DNA from: Pseudanabaena sp. FACHB-2040
Lineage (GTDB): Bacteria > Cyanobacteriota > Cyanobacteriia > Phormidesmidales > Phormidesmidaceae
Direction: 5' to 3'
Assembly (NCBI RefSeq): GCF_014696715.1
Contig: NZ_JACJQO010000005.1
Coordinates: 310,001 to 374,000 of the forward strand
Length of the DNA: 64,000 nucleotides
The notes under the pieces were generated by a model that was given only the letters and a program-made list of their open reading frames with translations, was not told the DNA's origin and searched no databases. Below are positions 16,823 to 26,500 of this stretch, in pieces. How positions within the stretch are numbered: the stretch's first letter is position 1; each line of letters starts with the position of its first letter. Made by a program: the position numbers and the translations under genes.

Positions 16823-19800
16823 GCAGCAAAAGCGGGCGGCGCACGCCCCCGGCAGCGTAGCGGTCACCGCCGGGGCTGGCACGGGCAAGACTCACATGCT
16901 GGCCGAGCGGTACCTCTACTTTTTGAATCGGGGGTACTCGCCTCTGCAAATGGTGGCCGTAACGTTTACAGAAAAAGCGGCGACAGAGTTGCGATCGCGC
17001 ATTCGCCGCACCATTACTACCCACCTAGCCGATCGCCCCGATCTGCTGGCCGAACTAGAAGCCGCTCAAATCAGCACTTTCCATGCCCTTGCTTCCCGCA
17101 TTTGCCGGGAACACCCCGACAAAGCTGAGGTGCCGCCTGACTTCCAGATTTTGGAGGAGTTTGACAGCCCAATTTGGCAGGCGGAGCAGATGTCCGAGGC
17201 CCTAGCTCAGCTTCCCGGCCATCTCTATCAAGCGCTTTCTTTCTCCAAAATGCGGGATATTTTGGCAGGGCTGCTAGCCGATCCGCTAACCGCAGAGCAG
17301 GCATTGCCCAGAGTGCGAGCCGACTGGTTGCCCGCTGTTGCCTCTGCCCGCCAGCAGGCCCTAGACGACCTGCTAGCAGATGGTCTCTGGCAATGGGGCA
17401 AAACGACGCTAGCGGCCTACGCAGCTCCAGGGGATAAGCTAGAGGCTCATCGGCTGACGGCAGTGGCTGCGATCGCAACTCTCGAACAAGGCCATGAGAT
17501 TGCCCCTTCCCTAACCGCTTTAGCTAGCCTCAAGATCAACGTCGGCAGCGCCCAGAATTGGGGCGGTAAAGAGGCGCTAGCCGAAGTTAAAGAAGCCCTC
17601 AAAGCGCTTCGGGGTTTGGCAGAAAGCACCTTGAAAGCGGGACTGATTACGCTGCAGCCCAGCGCCTGCGATGACCAGACTGAAGCGATGCTTCCGTCCA
17701 TTCGAGCCGCCTTTGCCTGGGTTCGTGAATATCTGCAGGCGGCCAAATACCAGCAGCGCCTGCTCGACTTTAACGACCTGGAAGTTCACGCCCTCAAAGC
17801 CCTTGCCCATCCAGAGGTACAGACCTACTACGCCCAGCGCTGGAAAGTCTTTTTAATTGACGAATTTCAGGACACCAATCCCATCCAGGGGCAGTTTCTC
17901 GAAATTTTGACTGCCCAGGCAACTCTGACTATCGTGGGCGATGCCAAGCAATCGATCTACGGCTTTCGGCGGGCCGATGTGCAGGTTTTTCAGGCGTGGC
18001 AGCAGCGCCTTCACCCGTCGCCCGATGGCCCAGTGGAGCTGAGCCTGAGTTTTCGCACTCACCAGGCGCTCATGGCGCAGATCAATCAGGTGTTTGCTCC
18101 GGTTCTGGGTGACCTGCACCAATCGCTAGAGGCCTATCGCCAAGAAGACCTAGAGCCGACGCCTGCCCTCCAGCTCTATACCGTCTCCATTGACGAAGCC
18201 TATAAAAAAGACAACACGATTGACACCCATATCAATGCCTGCCGTCGAGTTGAGGCTCAGCAGATTGCTGACCTGGTAGAGCAAATGCTCCAGACCCCAA
18301 TTCAGGTGCACGACAAGTCCACTGGCCAGCCACGAGACATCCAACCCAGCGATATTGCCGTCTTGGCGCGCAACTGGGCTCCGCTGGAGAGCTACGGCAG
18401 TGCGATCGCAGCCCGCAACATCCCCGTTTTGCAGGCGGGCGGCGGCAATCTGCTGGAAACTCGCCCAGCTAAAGATGTCTGGGCTCTGCTGCGCTTCCTG
18501 GCCGATTCCAGCGATAATCTAGCGCTGGCCGCCGTCTTGCGCAGCCCTTTCTTTGCCATCAGCGATACAGCCTTCTACCATGTTGCTCAATCCCTGGCTG
18601 ACAAAACCACTTGGTGGCAGCACCTGAGAACGAGTAATGCGCCAGATCTCCAGACAGCAGCTAAAGCCCTCCAGCAACTGCAGATTGCTCGTCGCACAGA
18701 AACGCCCACCCGGCTGCTGCAGATTTGCGATCGCCTCACGGGCTATACCGCTGTCATCGCCAACCTCCCGGGCTCAGCCCGGCTCTTGGCCGACTGGAGC
18801 GGCTTTATGGAGTTGGTACGCACCTTAGAGCAGGGCAGTTATGACGTGCTGGGTGTGGTGCGTCGCCTCAAGCGCATTGCCGCAGGGGGTGCAGCGGTGC
18901 CCCGACCAGCTCTAGAAGGCGGCAACGCCGTCAGTCTAATGACCATTCACGGCTCTAAGGGCTTAGAGTGGCCCGTCGTCATCGTGCCTGATCTGTCTCA
19001 CAGCAGCGCTGCCGACTATCCCACCCTGCGCTTTGATGCAGATCTGGGGCTAGCCCTCAAGCTAGAAGACGAGGCAGGAGAATCACAAAAATCAGCCCTC
19101 TATACCCTTTTGGAGCAACGTCAGCGCCTAGCAGACCGAGAAGAAAGCAAGCGGGTGCTCTACGTAGCCCTTACCCGCGCCCGCGACCAGCTTATCCTCA
19201 CAGCTGCCGGTTCGTCTGGCGGTGGTCTTGACCTGCTCCAGCCCGGCCTAGAAGGCCTGATTGAGCCGACCCCCATTCCATTCCATCCAGAGCGGGCTCA
19301 GCTGGTTGAGCCCATCGCCCCAGAGCTGCCAACGCTGCCAAATCAGCTGATGGTGCATCCAGCAGGATCTGGATTTACAGAACTGCCTGTCACTGCCCTG
19401 AGCGACTATGCTTTATGCCCCCAGCGGTTCAAGTATCGCTATGTAGACGGGCACCCTGGCTTGCAGTCTGGTACAGGGCCGCAACAGTTCCCTCTGGAGC
19501 TAGGTCAGCTAACCCACAAAGCGCTGGAGCTAGGCATTGACGAGGCGGACAAACTCAGTCAATACGTGCCTCACCTGCCGTCAGCCATCGCGTCAACCCT
19601 AGCCCAAGAAGCCCTCACGCTCGCCCAAAAATTTCACCACTCTGAAGTCTATGCAGCCTATCGTCAGGGCCACCTGCAGTGGGAGCAGCCAGTCTCCCTG
19701 AAGGTGGGGGGGCTTACCCTAAACGGCGTAATAGATCTGCTAGGGGCTGACTTTGTGCTTGATTTCAAGACAGACACCGCGCTCCACCCAGAGCACCACC

Positions 19801-20027
19801 AGTTTCAGCTTTGGGCCTACGCCAGAGCCGCCGGACGAGACACAGCGCACCTGGCCTATCTCCGCCACGATTATCTACACAGTCTGAATGCAGCGACCTT
19901 GAGCCATTTAGACCAGTCCTCAGAGGCGCTGGTAAATCGGCTGGTGAAAGGGCAGTTCGAGCCTGAAGCCCACCCTATCGGCTGCGGCATTTGTCCTTAT
20001 TCGGAGATTTGCGACAGTTGCGTGTAG
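16809..20027 (+). CDS. AddA-like UvrD-family helicase-nuclease with Fe-S cysteines
   Basis: This 1072-residue superfamily 1 helicase carries Walker A TAGAGTGKTH (K27), Walker B LIDEFQDT (D351, E352), GDAKQSIYGFRRAD, TIHGSKGLEWP and YVALTRARDQL. A C-terminal PD-(D/E)XK nuclease follows, with His903, Asp976 and Asp985-x-Lys987. As in AddA/RecB it should unwind and degrade double-strand DNA ends to prepare them for RecA. Unusually, this subunit also has the four-Cys pattern, C870 (LCPQRF) and C1059-x2-C1062-x5-C1068. In classical AddAB that pattern belongs only to AddB. The start is fixed by AAGGAG. The 3-prime end overlaps the convergent cupin gene by 31 bases. Confidence 0.92.
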   Translation: MGLTEQQKRAAHAPGSVAVTAGAGTGKTHMLAERYLYFLNRGYSPLQMVAVTFTEKAATELRSRIRRTITTHLADRPDLLAELEAAQISTFHALASRICREHPDKAEVPPDFQILEEFDSPIWQAEQMSEALAQLPGHLYQALSFSKMRDILAGLLADPLTAEQALPRVRADWLPAVASARQQALDDLLADGLWQWGKTTLAAYAAPGDKLEAHRLTAVAAIATLEQGHEIAPSLTALASLKINVGSAQNWGGKEALAEVKEALKALRGLAESTLKAGLITLQPSACDDQTEAMLPSIRAAFAWVREYLQAAKYQQRLLDFNDLEVHALKALAHPEVQTYYAQRWKVFLIDEFQDTNPIQGQFLEILTAQATLTIVGDAKQSIYGFRRADVQVFQAWQQRLHPSPDGPVELSLSFRTHQALMAQINQVFAPVLGDLHQSLEAYRQEDLEPTPALQLYTVSIDEAYKKDNTIDTHINACRRVEAQQIADLVEQMLQTPIQVHDKSTGQPRDIQPSDIAVLARNWAPLESYGSAIAARNIPVLQAGGGNLLETRPAKDVWALLRFLADSSDNLALAAVLRSPFFAISDTAFYHVAQSLADKTTWWQHLRTSNAPDLQTAAKALQQLQIARRTETPTRLLQICDRLTGYTAVIANLPGSARLLADWSGFMELVRTLEQGSYDVLGVVRRLKRIAAGGAAVPRPALEGGNAVSLMTIHGSKGLEWPVVIVPDLSHSSAADYPTLRFDADLGLALKLEDEAGESQKSALYTLLEQRQRLADREESKRVLYVALTRARDQLILTAAGSSGGGLDLLQPGLEGLIEPTPIPFHPERAQLVEPIAPELPTLPNQLMVHPAGSGFTELPVTALSDYALCPQRFKYRYVDGHPGLQSGTGPQQFPLELGQLTHKALELGIDEADKLSQYVPHLPSAIASTLAQEALTLAQKFHHSEVYAAYRQGHLQWEQPVSLKVGGLTLNGVIDLLGADFVLDFKTDTALHPEHHQFQLWAYARAAGRDTAHLAYLRHDYLHSLNAATLSHLDQSSEALVNRLVKGQFEPEAHPIGCGICPYSEICDSCV

Positions 20028-20569
20028 GAGGGAGGGGACGCGTTTCCGTGTCCCCCCTTCTCCGCGTCTTTCTTCTCCCGCTTCTGCTGCGCCTTCAGCA
20101 TTCGCGCCTGCAGATTTGCGTTACGCTCGGCGATGGCTGGGTCATCGGCGTACCAGGGTGGCACATCGTCGTAGTGGGGAATACCGTCGTCGATTAGGTA
20201 GCGGGCGTTGGCCGATTTGGGATAGCCTGCTGGAACGCCGCCTGTACAAACCACGAATAGGGGCACCTGATCGGCCGCTCTGAGGGCTCGCCGGGTCTGG
20301 GGGGAGACTCGCACGACGTCGCCTCGCTCTAGCGGAATTAGCTCGTCATCGGCCCAGAGCCAGCCAGCGCCCTCAACAACGATGTACACTTCTTCTTGCT
20401 CGGCATGGCTGTGGGTGAAGGTGTAGCCCTGGTTAGCGGGCAAGTGCAGTAACCCCAGCGCCACGCCCCGCAGCTTGAGCGAGTGGCGGGGACTGGTAAG
20501 CAGCGGCAGCTGATCAAAGTCAAAGTGAACTTTAGTAAAGGAATCTTCCGAGGGAGTGGGGCTGGCCAT
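19997..20569 (-). CDS. Cupin-domain protein
   Basis: This 190-residue protein has one cupin beta-barrel. The first metal motif reads YTFTHSHAEQEEVYIVVEG (His, His, Glu) and the second region is GDVVRVSPQTRRALRA, where the usual second His is replaced. The fold often binds a metal and small acids or sugars. The actual reaction is not evident. The last ~40 residues form a charged tail (LKAQQKREKKDAEKGG) encoded partly in DNA that also codes the end of the AddA-like protein on the other strand. That tail may be recently acquired. A GGGGAC/GTCCCC hairpin lies in the overlapping end. Confidence 0.8.
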   Translation of the reverse strand: MASPTPSEDSFTKVHFDFDQLPLLTSPRHSLKLRGVALGLLHLPANQGYTFTHSHAEQEEVYIVVEGAGWLWADDELIPLERGDVVRVSPQTRRALRAADQVPLFVVCTGGVPAGYPKSANARYLIDDGIPHYDDVPPWYADDPAIAERNANLQARMLKAQQKREKKDAEKGGHGNASPPSYTQLSQISE

Positions 20570-20652
20570 ACAGTCTCAGTTTCAGGGCAGGGCGGCAGCA
20601 GAAAGGCACACTTTCCAGGATATCTTTTCTCAAAATTGATTCTGCTAAGGGC

Positions 20653-22833
20653 ATGGGCGGGACGGTAAGACGGCAAATCAGGGGGATGGGTTGGGTGGCA
20701 GTGTGCTTTAGCCTGCTGCTTAATCTGCTGCTGCCGATGTCCCCTGCTTTGGCCCAGGGCAACGGGGGCGCAGCCAGTCTACCGCTGCTGACCGTGGAGA
20801 TGCTGCAGCAGCGCCTTAGCACGCTGGATCAGCGGGACGGCAAGCCGACGATTGACCTGCGGCAAGTGGCGATCGATCTGCGGGCCGATAGCGATTTGCG
20901 CGATCGCTTCTACCGGCTGGTGCAGAACAAGCTCCAGAGCGGCAGCCGCCCCATTGGCCTAGACCTGAGCTACTCGCTGGTGTTGGGGGAGCTGGATCTG
21001 ACCAAGCTGGGACTGCGAGCACCTCTCTATGGCGATGCCCTGGTGCCGCTGTTGGATACTGAAACGCAGGCCCAGTTGAGTCGCGATCGCAAACGTCTAA
21101 ACCAGCTCAACCAGCTCTCGCGCTCCCTATTGATTCAGGAGAAAAGCACTGCCCAGCAAATTTATCTCATCCGGGGACCGCTGGTATTTGTGCAGACCCA
21201 CTTTACGGGCAACGTAGTCGGGGCAGATATTTTCTTTCTGGATCGGCTGCTGTTTCAGGGCACCCAGTTTGACCAGTCCCTCAGCCTACCCGGTGCCCGC
21301 TTTGGCCAAAATGTCAACCTAACGGGGGCTCGCTTTAGCCAGGAGGTGAACCTGCGCAACAGCATTTTCTTCAAAAACGCTCGCCTCGATCAGAGCTATT
21401 TTGCAGGCGTTGTTACCTTCCAAGGTACCGAGTTTAAGCGCGATGCCAACTTTAACCAAAGCACCTTTATCAAAGAGGCCAACTTTAGTCGGGTGCAGTG
21501 GTTAGACAATGCTGACTTTGCCCAAACCGTGTGGAAGGAGCCTGTCTCGTTTTTCAAAGGCAGTTTTGACAAAGCGCTGTTTTTCACCCAGGCCCGCATT
21601 GAAGCGCCCCTTTCTATGCGGCAGGTGCGCTTTAGTGAGCCGATCAACTTTCGCAATGTGGCCCTCTCGGCCCAGGCCGACTTTGGTGATGCCGTTTTTC
21701 AAGAGCGGGCCTATATCAATGTCTCTGGCCTGGACTTTAACCCCGATCAGGCTCGTATTTTAGGGAATCCGGGGCAGATTGGCAAAGTGTTTTCGGTGCC
21801 GTCTCTCTCGGGAAATGAAACGCTGCTGCGGAACCTAGTGCGAAATTTTCGGCGGCTAGAGCAAATTTCTGATGCCTATCGGGTGGAATATACTGCCGAG
21901 CGGCTGCGGCTGCGGGAGCTGCGTCAGCGGCTGCTGGGGACCAACGTCAATACGGCTCCTCAGCTTAAGCTGGTGCAGATTGGCTTTACTGAAGCGCAGG
22001 CCCAGGCCATCGCTAGCCGCCGCAAAGTTCATCCTTTGCTGAGTGTGTCTGACCTATTGGATATCGAGGGCATTGACTTGGCGGCCTATGTTAAGGTGCG
22101 CGATCGCATTCTCACCCGCAGGCCGCTGTCGCCCTTGGGCCGGGTGCAGCTTTGCCTTCGTTGGCTCTGGCTAGATGGGCTGGTAGTGCTCAGCCGTTAC
22201 GGTACAGGGGTCGGGCTGATCATTGGCATTGGTTTGATGGCAGTGGCCTGGTTTGCAGTACTCTTTTGGTTTATTGATCGCTATCGCCGCCGCTTGCCGA
22301 CGCCCATCGTGCCCCCCCTCGCCCAAGCCCTTTGGATTGGGGTCAGCTTTTTTGCCTGTGCGAGCATTGGCCTCAGTATGGTGCTGCGTTCGGCTGACTA
22401 TCCGGCCCCAATTTTGATCTGGTTGGCTGTCCTCATGCTGCCTTTACCCTTGGCCTGCATCGCCCGCATTTTACAAAAGGGCCGCTTTCACGATCTGATG
22501 GAGGAGAGCTACCTTAGGGAAGACGGCAGTATGCGGCAGCTGCGGCTGCTGATTACGCGGCTGCCAGTGATCCCCCTATTTCCCTTTTTTCGCGATCGCT
22601 TCACCCCAATTTTGCAAGACCGGCGCTGGTCCTGGTTAAACTATTACGATTTCAGCCTCAACAACTGGTTCAAATTCGGCTTTAATGACATCCGGTTGCG
22701 TGATCAGGACGTGCCGGGACTCATTACAGTCTTGGTTTGGTATCAGTGGGGGTTGGGGCTGATGTATGTCGCCCTACTCCTCTGGACGTTTTCCCGCACG
22801 ATTCCTGGTCTCAACCTGCTGCTGTATTTCTAA
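20653..22833 (+). CDS. Exported pentapeptide-repeat protein with C-terminal membrane domain
   Basis: This 726-residue protein starts with a signal peptide (cleavage near ALA|Q, residue 34). About 180 residues of pentapeptide-repeat beta helix follow (patterns such as GARFSQEVNL, GTEFKRDANF, 21220-21720). Next is a helix-hairpin-helix-like segment (LVQIGFTEAQAQAIASR to LLDIEGIDLAAYVK). Four hydrophobic spans cover the C-terminal third. The pentapeptide domain should lie outside the cytoplasm, held to the membrane by the C-terminal spans. The helix-hairpin-helix unit is usually a DNA or protein contact, which is odd in an exported protein. The function is unknown. The cyclo-ligase gene follows 14 bases after the stop, so they may be co-transcribed. 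Confidence 0.8.
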   Translation: MGGTVRRQIRGMGWVAVCFSLLLNLLLPMSPALAQGNGGAASLPLLTVEMLQQRLSTLDQRDGKPTIDLRQVAIDLRADSDLRDRFYRLVQNKLQSGSRPIGLDLSYSLVLGELDLTKLGLRAPLYGDALVPLLDTETQAQLSRDRKRLNQLNQLSRSLLIQEKSTAQQIYLIRGPLVFVQTHFTGNVVGADIFFLDRLLFQGTQFDQSLSLPGARFGQNVNLTGARFSQEVNLRNSIFFKNARLDQSYFAGVVTFQGTEFKRDANFNQSTFIKEANFSRVQWLDNADFAQTVWKEPVSFFKGSFDKALFFTQARIEAPLSMRQVRFSEPINFRNVALSAQADFGDAVFQERAYINVSGLDFNPDQARILGNPGQIGKVFSVPSLSGNETLLRNLVRNFRRLEQISDAYRVEYTAERLRLRELRQRLLGTNVNTAPQLKLVQIGFTEAQAQAIASRRKVHPLLSVSDLLDIEGIDLAAYVKVRDRILTRRPLSPLGRVQLCLRWLWLDGLVVLSRYGTGVGLIIGIGLMAVAWFAVLFWFIDRYRRRLPTPIVPPLAQALWIGVSFFACASIGLSMVLRSADYPAPILIWLAVLMLPLPLACIARILQKGRFHDLMEESYLREDGSMRQLRLLITRLPVIPLFPFFRDRFTPILQDRRWSWLNYYDFSLNNWFKFGFNDIRLRDQDVPGLITVLVWYQWGLGLMYVALLLWTFSRTIPGLNLLLYF

Positions 22834-22847
22834 ACTCTTCTGCTGCT

Positions 22848-23447
22848 ATGGCGTTCGATTCTCCTTCTTCTACTGACCAGGTGCAGCAGGCCAAAGCCGA
22901 TTTGCGGCAGCGCCTGCTTAAAGCCCGGCAGGCTATCCCCGATCAGCTGTGGCGGCAAAAGAGCGATCGCATTTGCACCCACCTACAAAACTGGGTCTAC
23001 TTTCAGCAGGCCCGCGTGGTGCTGGCCTACTGCAGCGTTCACAAAGAACCCGACCTTAGCCCCCTGCTCAATCAACCTCGAGCTTGGGGTTTGCCTCGCT
23101 GTGTCAGCAAAAATCAGCTTGCCTGGCACTATTGGAATGGCCAGTCTCGCTGGCCCCTACGCAAAGGCAAGTTCGGCATTCTAGAACCCCACCCCGAGTC
23201 ACCCCCGGTCGATCCGACCCTGGTCGATTTAATCTTGGTACCGGCCATAGCTTGTGACGTGCGGGGCTACCGACTAGGCTACGGCGGCGGCTACTACGAT
23301 CGCATGTTTAGCTCCGGCCTCTGGGCCAAGGTACCTACCGTAGGCATCGTGTTTGAGTACGCCCGCCTGCCCGAGATTCCCAAACTGTTTTGGGATCGGC
23401 CTTTGCGGGGGGTTTGTAGTGAGAGTGGACTCTTTTTAGGAAAGTAG
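22848..23447 (+). CDS. 5-formyltetrahydrofolate cyclo-ligase
   Basis: This 199-residue enzyme converts 5-formyl-THF to 5,10-methenyl-THF using ATP, recycling a storage form of folate in one-carbon metabolism. The family signature GYRLGYGGGYYDR is complete, and the N-terminal Lys/Arg-rich helix (KADLRQRLLKARQAI) and the strand VLAYCSVHKEPD fit. I start at the ATG at 22848, 14 bases after the previous stop. A longer in-frame version runs back into that gene and is not supported. The length is normal for the family. Confidence 0.92.
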   Translation: MAFDSPSSTDQVQQAKADLRQRLLKARQAIPDQLWRQKSDRICTHLQNWVYFQQARVVLAYCSVHKEPDLSPLLNQPRAWGLPRCVSKNQLAWHYWNGQSRWPLRKGKFGILEPHPESPPVDPTLVDLILVPAIACDVRGYRLGYGGGYYDRMFSSGLWAKVPTVGIVFEYARLPEIPKLFWDRPLRGVCSESGLFLGK

Positions 23448-23586
23448 GGTAGAAGGCAGAAAAAGCTGAGCTCCTCCCTTTTCTCTCCTTCTTTCTCCCT
23501 TATCCTCGCTGTTGCTGAAAAGTTCTGAAAAATTCAGGTTAGACTGAACAGTTAAGTCAGGGGTAGTCTGCAACGTCTTACAAACA

Positions 23587-26500
23587 ATGGACTTTGACGA
23601 CATCATTAGCCTGGTCAACCAGACCGTCATTTCCGCCAGAAAAAAGCCCCTAAGTGACGTGCAGCGAGTCGTCCTCAAGGGTTCCTGGGACAATCAGACC
23701 TATACCGACATTGCTAACGATGCCGTCGGCTACACAGAGGACTACCTAAAACGAGATGTTGGCCCTAAGCTCTGGCAGCTGCTGTCGGAGGTGACGGGGT
23801 ACACCGTCAACAAGCGCAACATTCGCAATGCCATGCTGGAGTGGGCGGCTCAGCAGCTCCCTGAGCCGGAGCCCAGCAACGGCGTGGTGACCAAACCGCA
23901 AGCTGCTGTAAGCGAGCTGGCGGCAGAACAGGCGGCAGCTCCTTCTCGGCTGGCCCTGTGTCAGGCTTTGCGGATTGATGTCTCAGAGTTTTCTGGCAGG
24001 CAGGCAGAACAGGCTCAGCTGACCCAGTGGATTGTTGCTGAGGGGTGCCGCCTGGTGCTGCTGTGGGGACTGCCGGACATGGGCAAAACTTCTCTGGCTA
24101 TGAAGGTAGCGGAGCAGGTTCGGGCTGAGTTTGAGCAATGTGCCTATTTAGAACTGCACTCAGCGCTTTCCCCAGAGGCGTTTTTGAATGAGGTGGCGGG
24201 CTGGCTGAGCGATGCTCCGCCCCAGGGCAGTTGGGATGGGCAGCTGGACTGGGTGATGGATCAGTTTGCGCAGCGGCGCTGCCTGCTGATCGTGGACAAC
24301 GGGGAAGTGCTTTTTGAGCCTAATCAACTGGCGGGCACCTTTCGGCAAGACTGTTTGGCCTATCGGGATTTTTTGGAGCGGGTGTCCCGGTTTGTACACC
24401 AGAGCTGCGTTTTCTGGATTAGCCGGGAGCGGCCTAAGGAGTTTGCCACCTTGCAGGGGCGGCTGGTGCAGTCGTGGGAGCTGGGGGAGCTGTCTGCCGC
24501 CGAAGTGAAGGATTTTCTCACCGCCCAGGGCTGGCCTGCTGCTGCCCCTGAGGAGTGGCAGGCCCTAGTTGATCGCTATAGCGGCAGCCCCCAGCTGCTC
24601 AAGAGCCTCACACCGCATCTGCAGGTGATTCACGGCGGCAATTTGTCCCGTTTTTTGGAAGATGAGGTCAGTCTGCCTGACCTAGAGCGACGCAGCCTGA
24701 TGGAGATTGTTGGCCGTCTCTCGCCGCCAGAGCGTTCGCTGCTTTACTGGCTGGCGCTGGCTCAGGAACCCGTGGCGTTGCGAGAGTTGAGCAATAGTAT
24801 GGTGCAGCCGCCCACCGCTGATGGGGTGCAGTCGCTACTGGGGCGGGCGCTCTGCCACCATGCCGGAGAGGATCCGGCAATGGGCACCCGGCTCGATCTC
24901 AATCCTGCTGTTCGCATTTTGGCCACAGAGCAAGCGGTGCAAGCCCTAGAGGCTGAAATTGTAGAAGGCTGCATTGAGCTTTTCCACCAGATGCCGCTGC
25001 TGCGGGTAACGGCTCCTGAAACTGTGCAGGCCCGTCAGCTAAAATTAATCATTCAGCCACTGGCCCAGGCATTGGAGCAGCGTTGCCCTTCTGAAACGGC
25101 TTTGAGCGGGTGGGTGCAGCGGGTGCATCAGGCATTGCGATCGCAATACCTCAACCAGCCCGGCTACGGAGCAGGCAACTTGATCCACCTGTGTCAGGCG
25201 CTCGATATCAGCCTCACCAGCTTTGACTTTTCTAGCCTCAGCATTTGGCAGGCCAACCTGCAGCAGATCAGCCTGCAGGGGGCCAACTTGAGCCAGGTGC
25301 GCTTTCAAGATACGGTGTTTGCTACGGCTCTGGGCCGAGATCTGGTGGTGAGCTTTAGCCAAGACGGGCAAAACCTGGCCGTGGGCGACCACGAGGGCTG
25401 CCTGCTGCACTGGGAAATTCAGCGGGGCCGACTGCTACGATTTCTAGAAGACAACAACGCCAAGTCAGTACGGTCTCTAGCCTTTAGCCCCCAGGGCGAC
25501 CTGCTAGCTGTAGGCAGTGCCGACGGCACCCTTCAGCTCTGGCGGCTAGGCACTCTCTACGAATCGGATCTGCTCTATAACCATCAGGCCCCTGTGCAGG
25601 CCCTAGCCTTTAACCGCGAGGGCGATCTACTGGCGACGGGCGACGAGGCAGGCTGTCTCTATCTCTGGGATCTGTCCTCCGGCCTGCCCCGGCTGACCCT
25701 GGCCGAGACAGGCGACCCAATTCACTGCCTGCAGTTTAATGCTGAGGGCACCCGGCTGATTAGCGGGGGCGAGAGCCAGAGCGTTGCCCTATGGGATGTC
25801 CAAACGGGAGAGCAGATTTGGCAGTTTCAGGTGCAGGCGACAGCTTGGGTGCGATCAGTGGGGTTTATGCCCGTGCCTGCTGGACTGACTGCCGATGCCG
25901 GAGCAGAAATGGCCTTTGCTGCAGGCTATGACGAGACTTGCCTCTACATTTGGGACGTGGAGGAGGGGAGGCCAATTCGAGTTGTGCCAATGGCGATGGG
26001 GACTCTGCCTGCTATTGCCGTCAGCAGCGATGGTCGCTTTTTGGCCTGCAGCCGACCCGACCGCACAGTGATTATCTGGGACGTGATTAGCCGCCACTAC
26101 CATCACCAGCTCTCTAGCTTTGACCTGCCCGTTTGGTCTTTGACGTTTAGCCCGGATAGTCGTCTGCTGGTCACGGCGAGCGACTACACGGTTAAGGTCT
26201 GGGATGTGGCGACGGGCATTTGTCTACGGAGCTTGGGCAGTCAGCGCTACTCTCTCAAGTGCCTGGCCTTTGATGGCGAAAGTACGCGGCTGATCACCGG
26301 GCACGACGATACGCTTCTGCGCACCTGGCAGGTCAATACTGCGGGGGCTTTTTCTCGTCGCCCCCGCAGTCTGAGAGGACACAGTGCCCCGATTCGCTCG
26401 GTGACGGCCAGTTCTCAAGGCGGCTGGCTGGCCAGCAGCAGCGAAGATCGCACGATTCGCCTTTGGCAAACGAGCAGCCAGGGAGAACTCGTTTCCCCTC

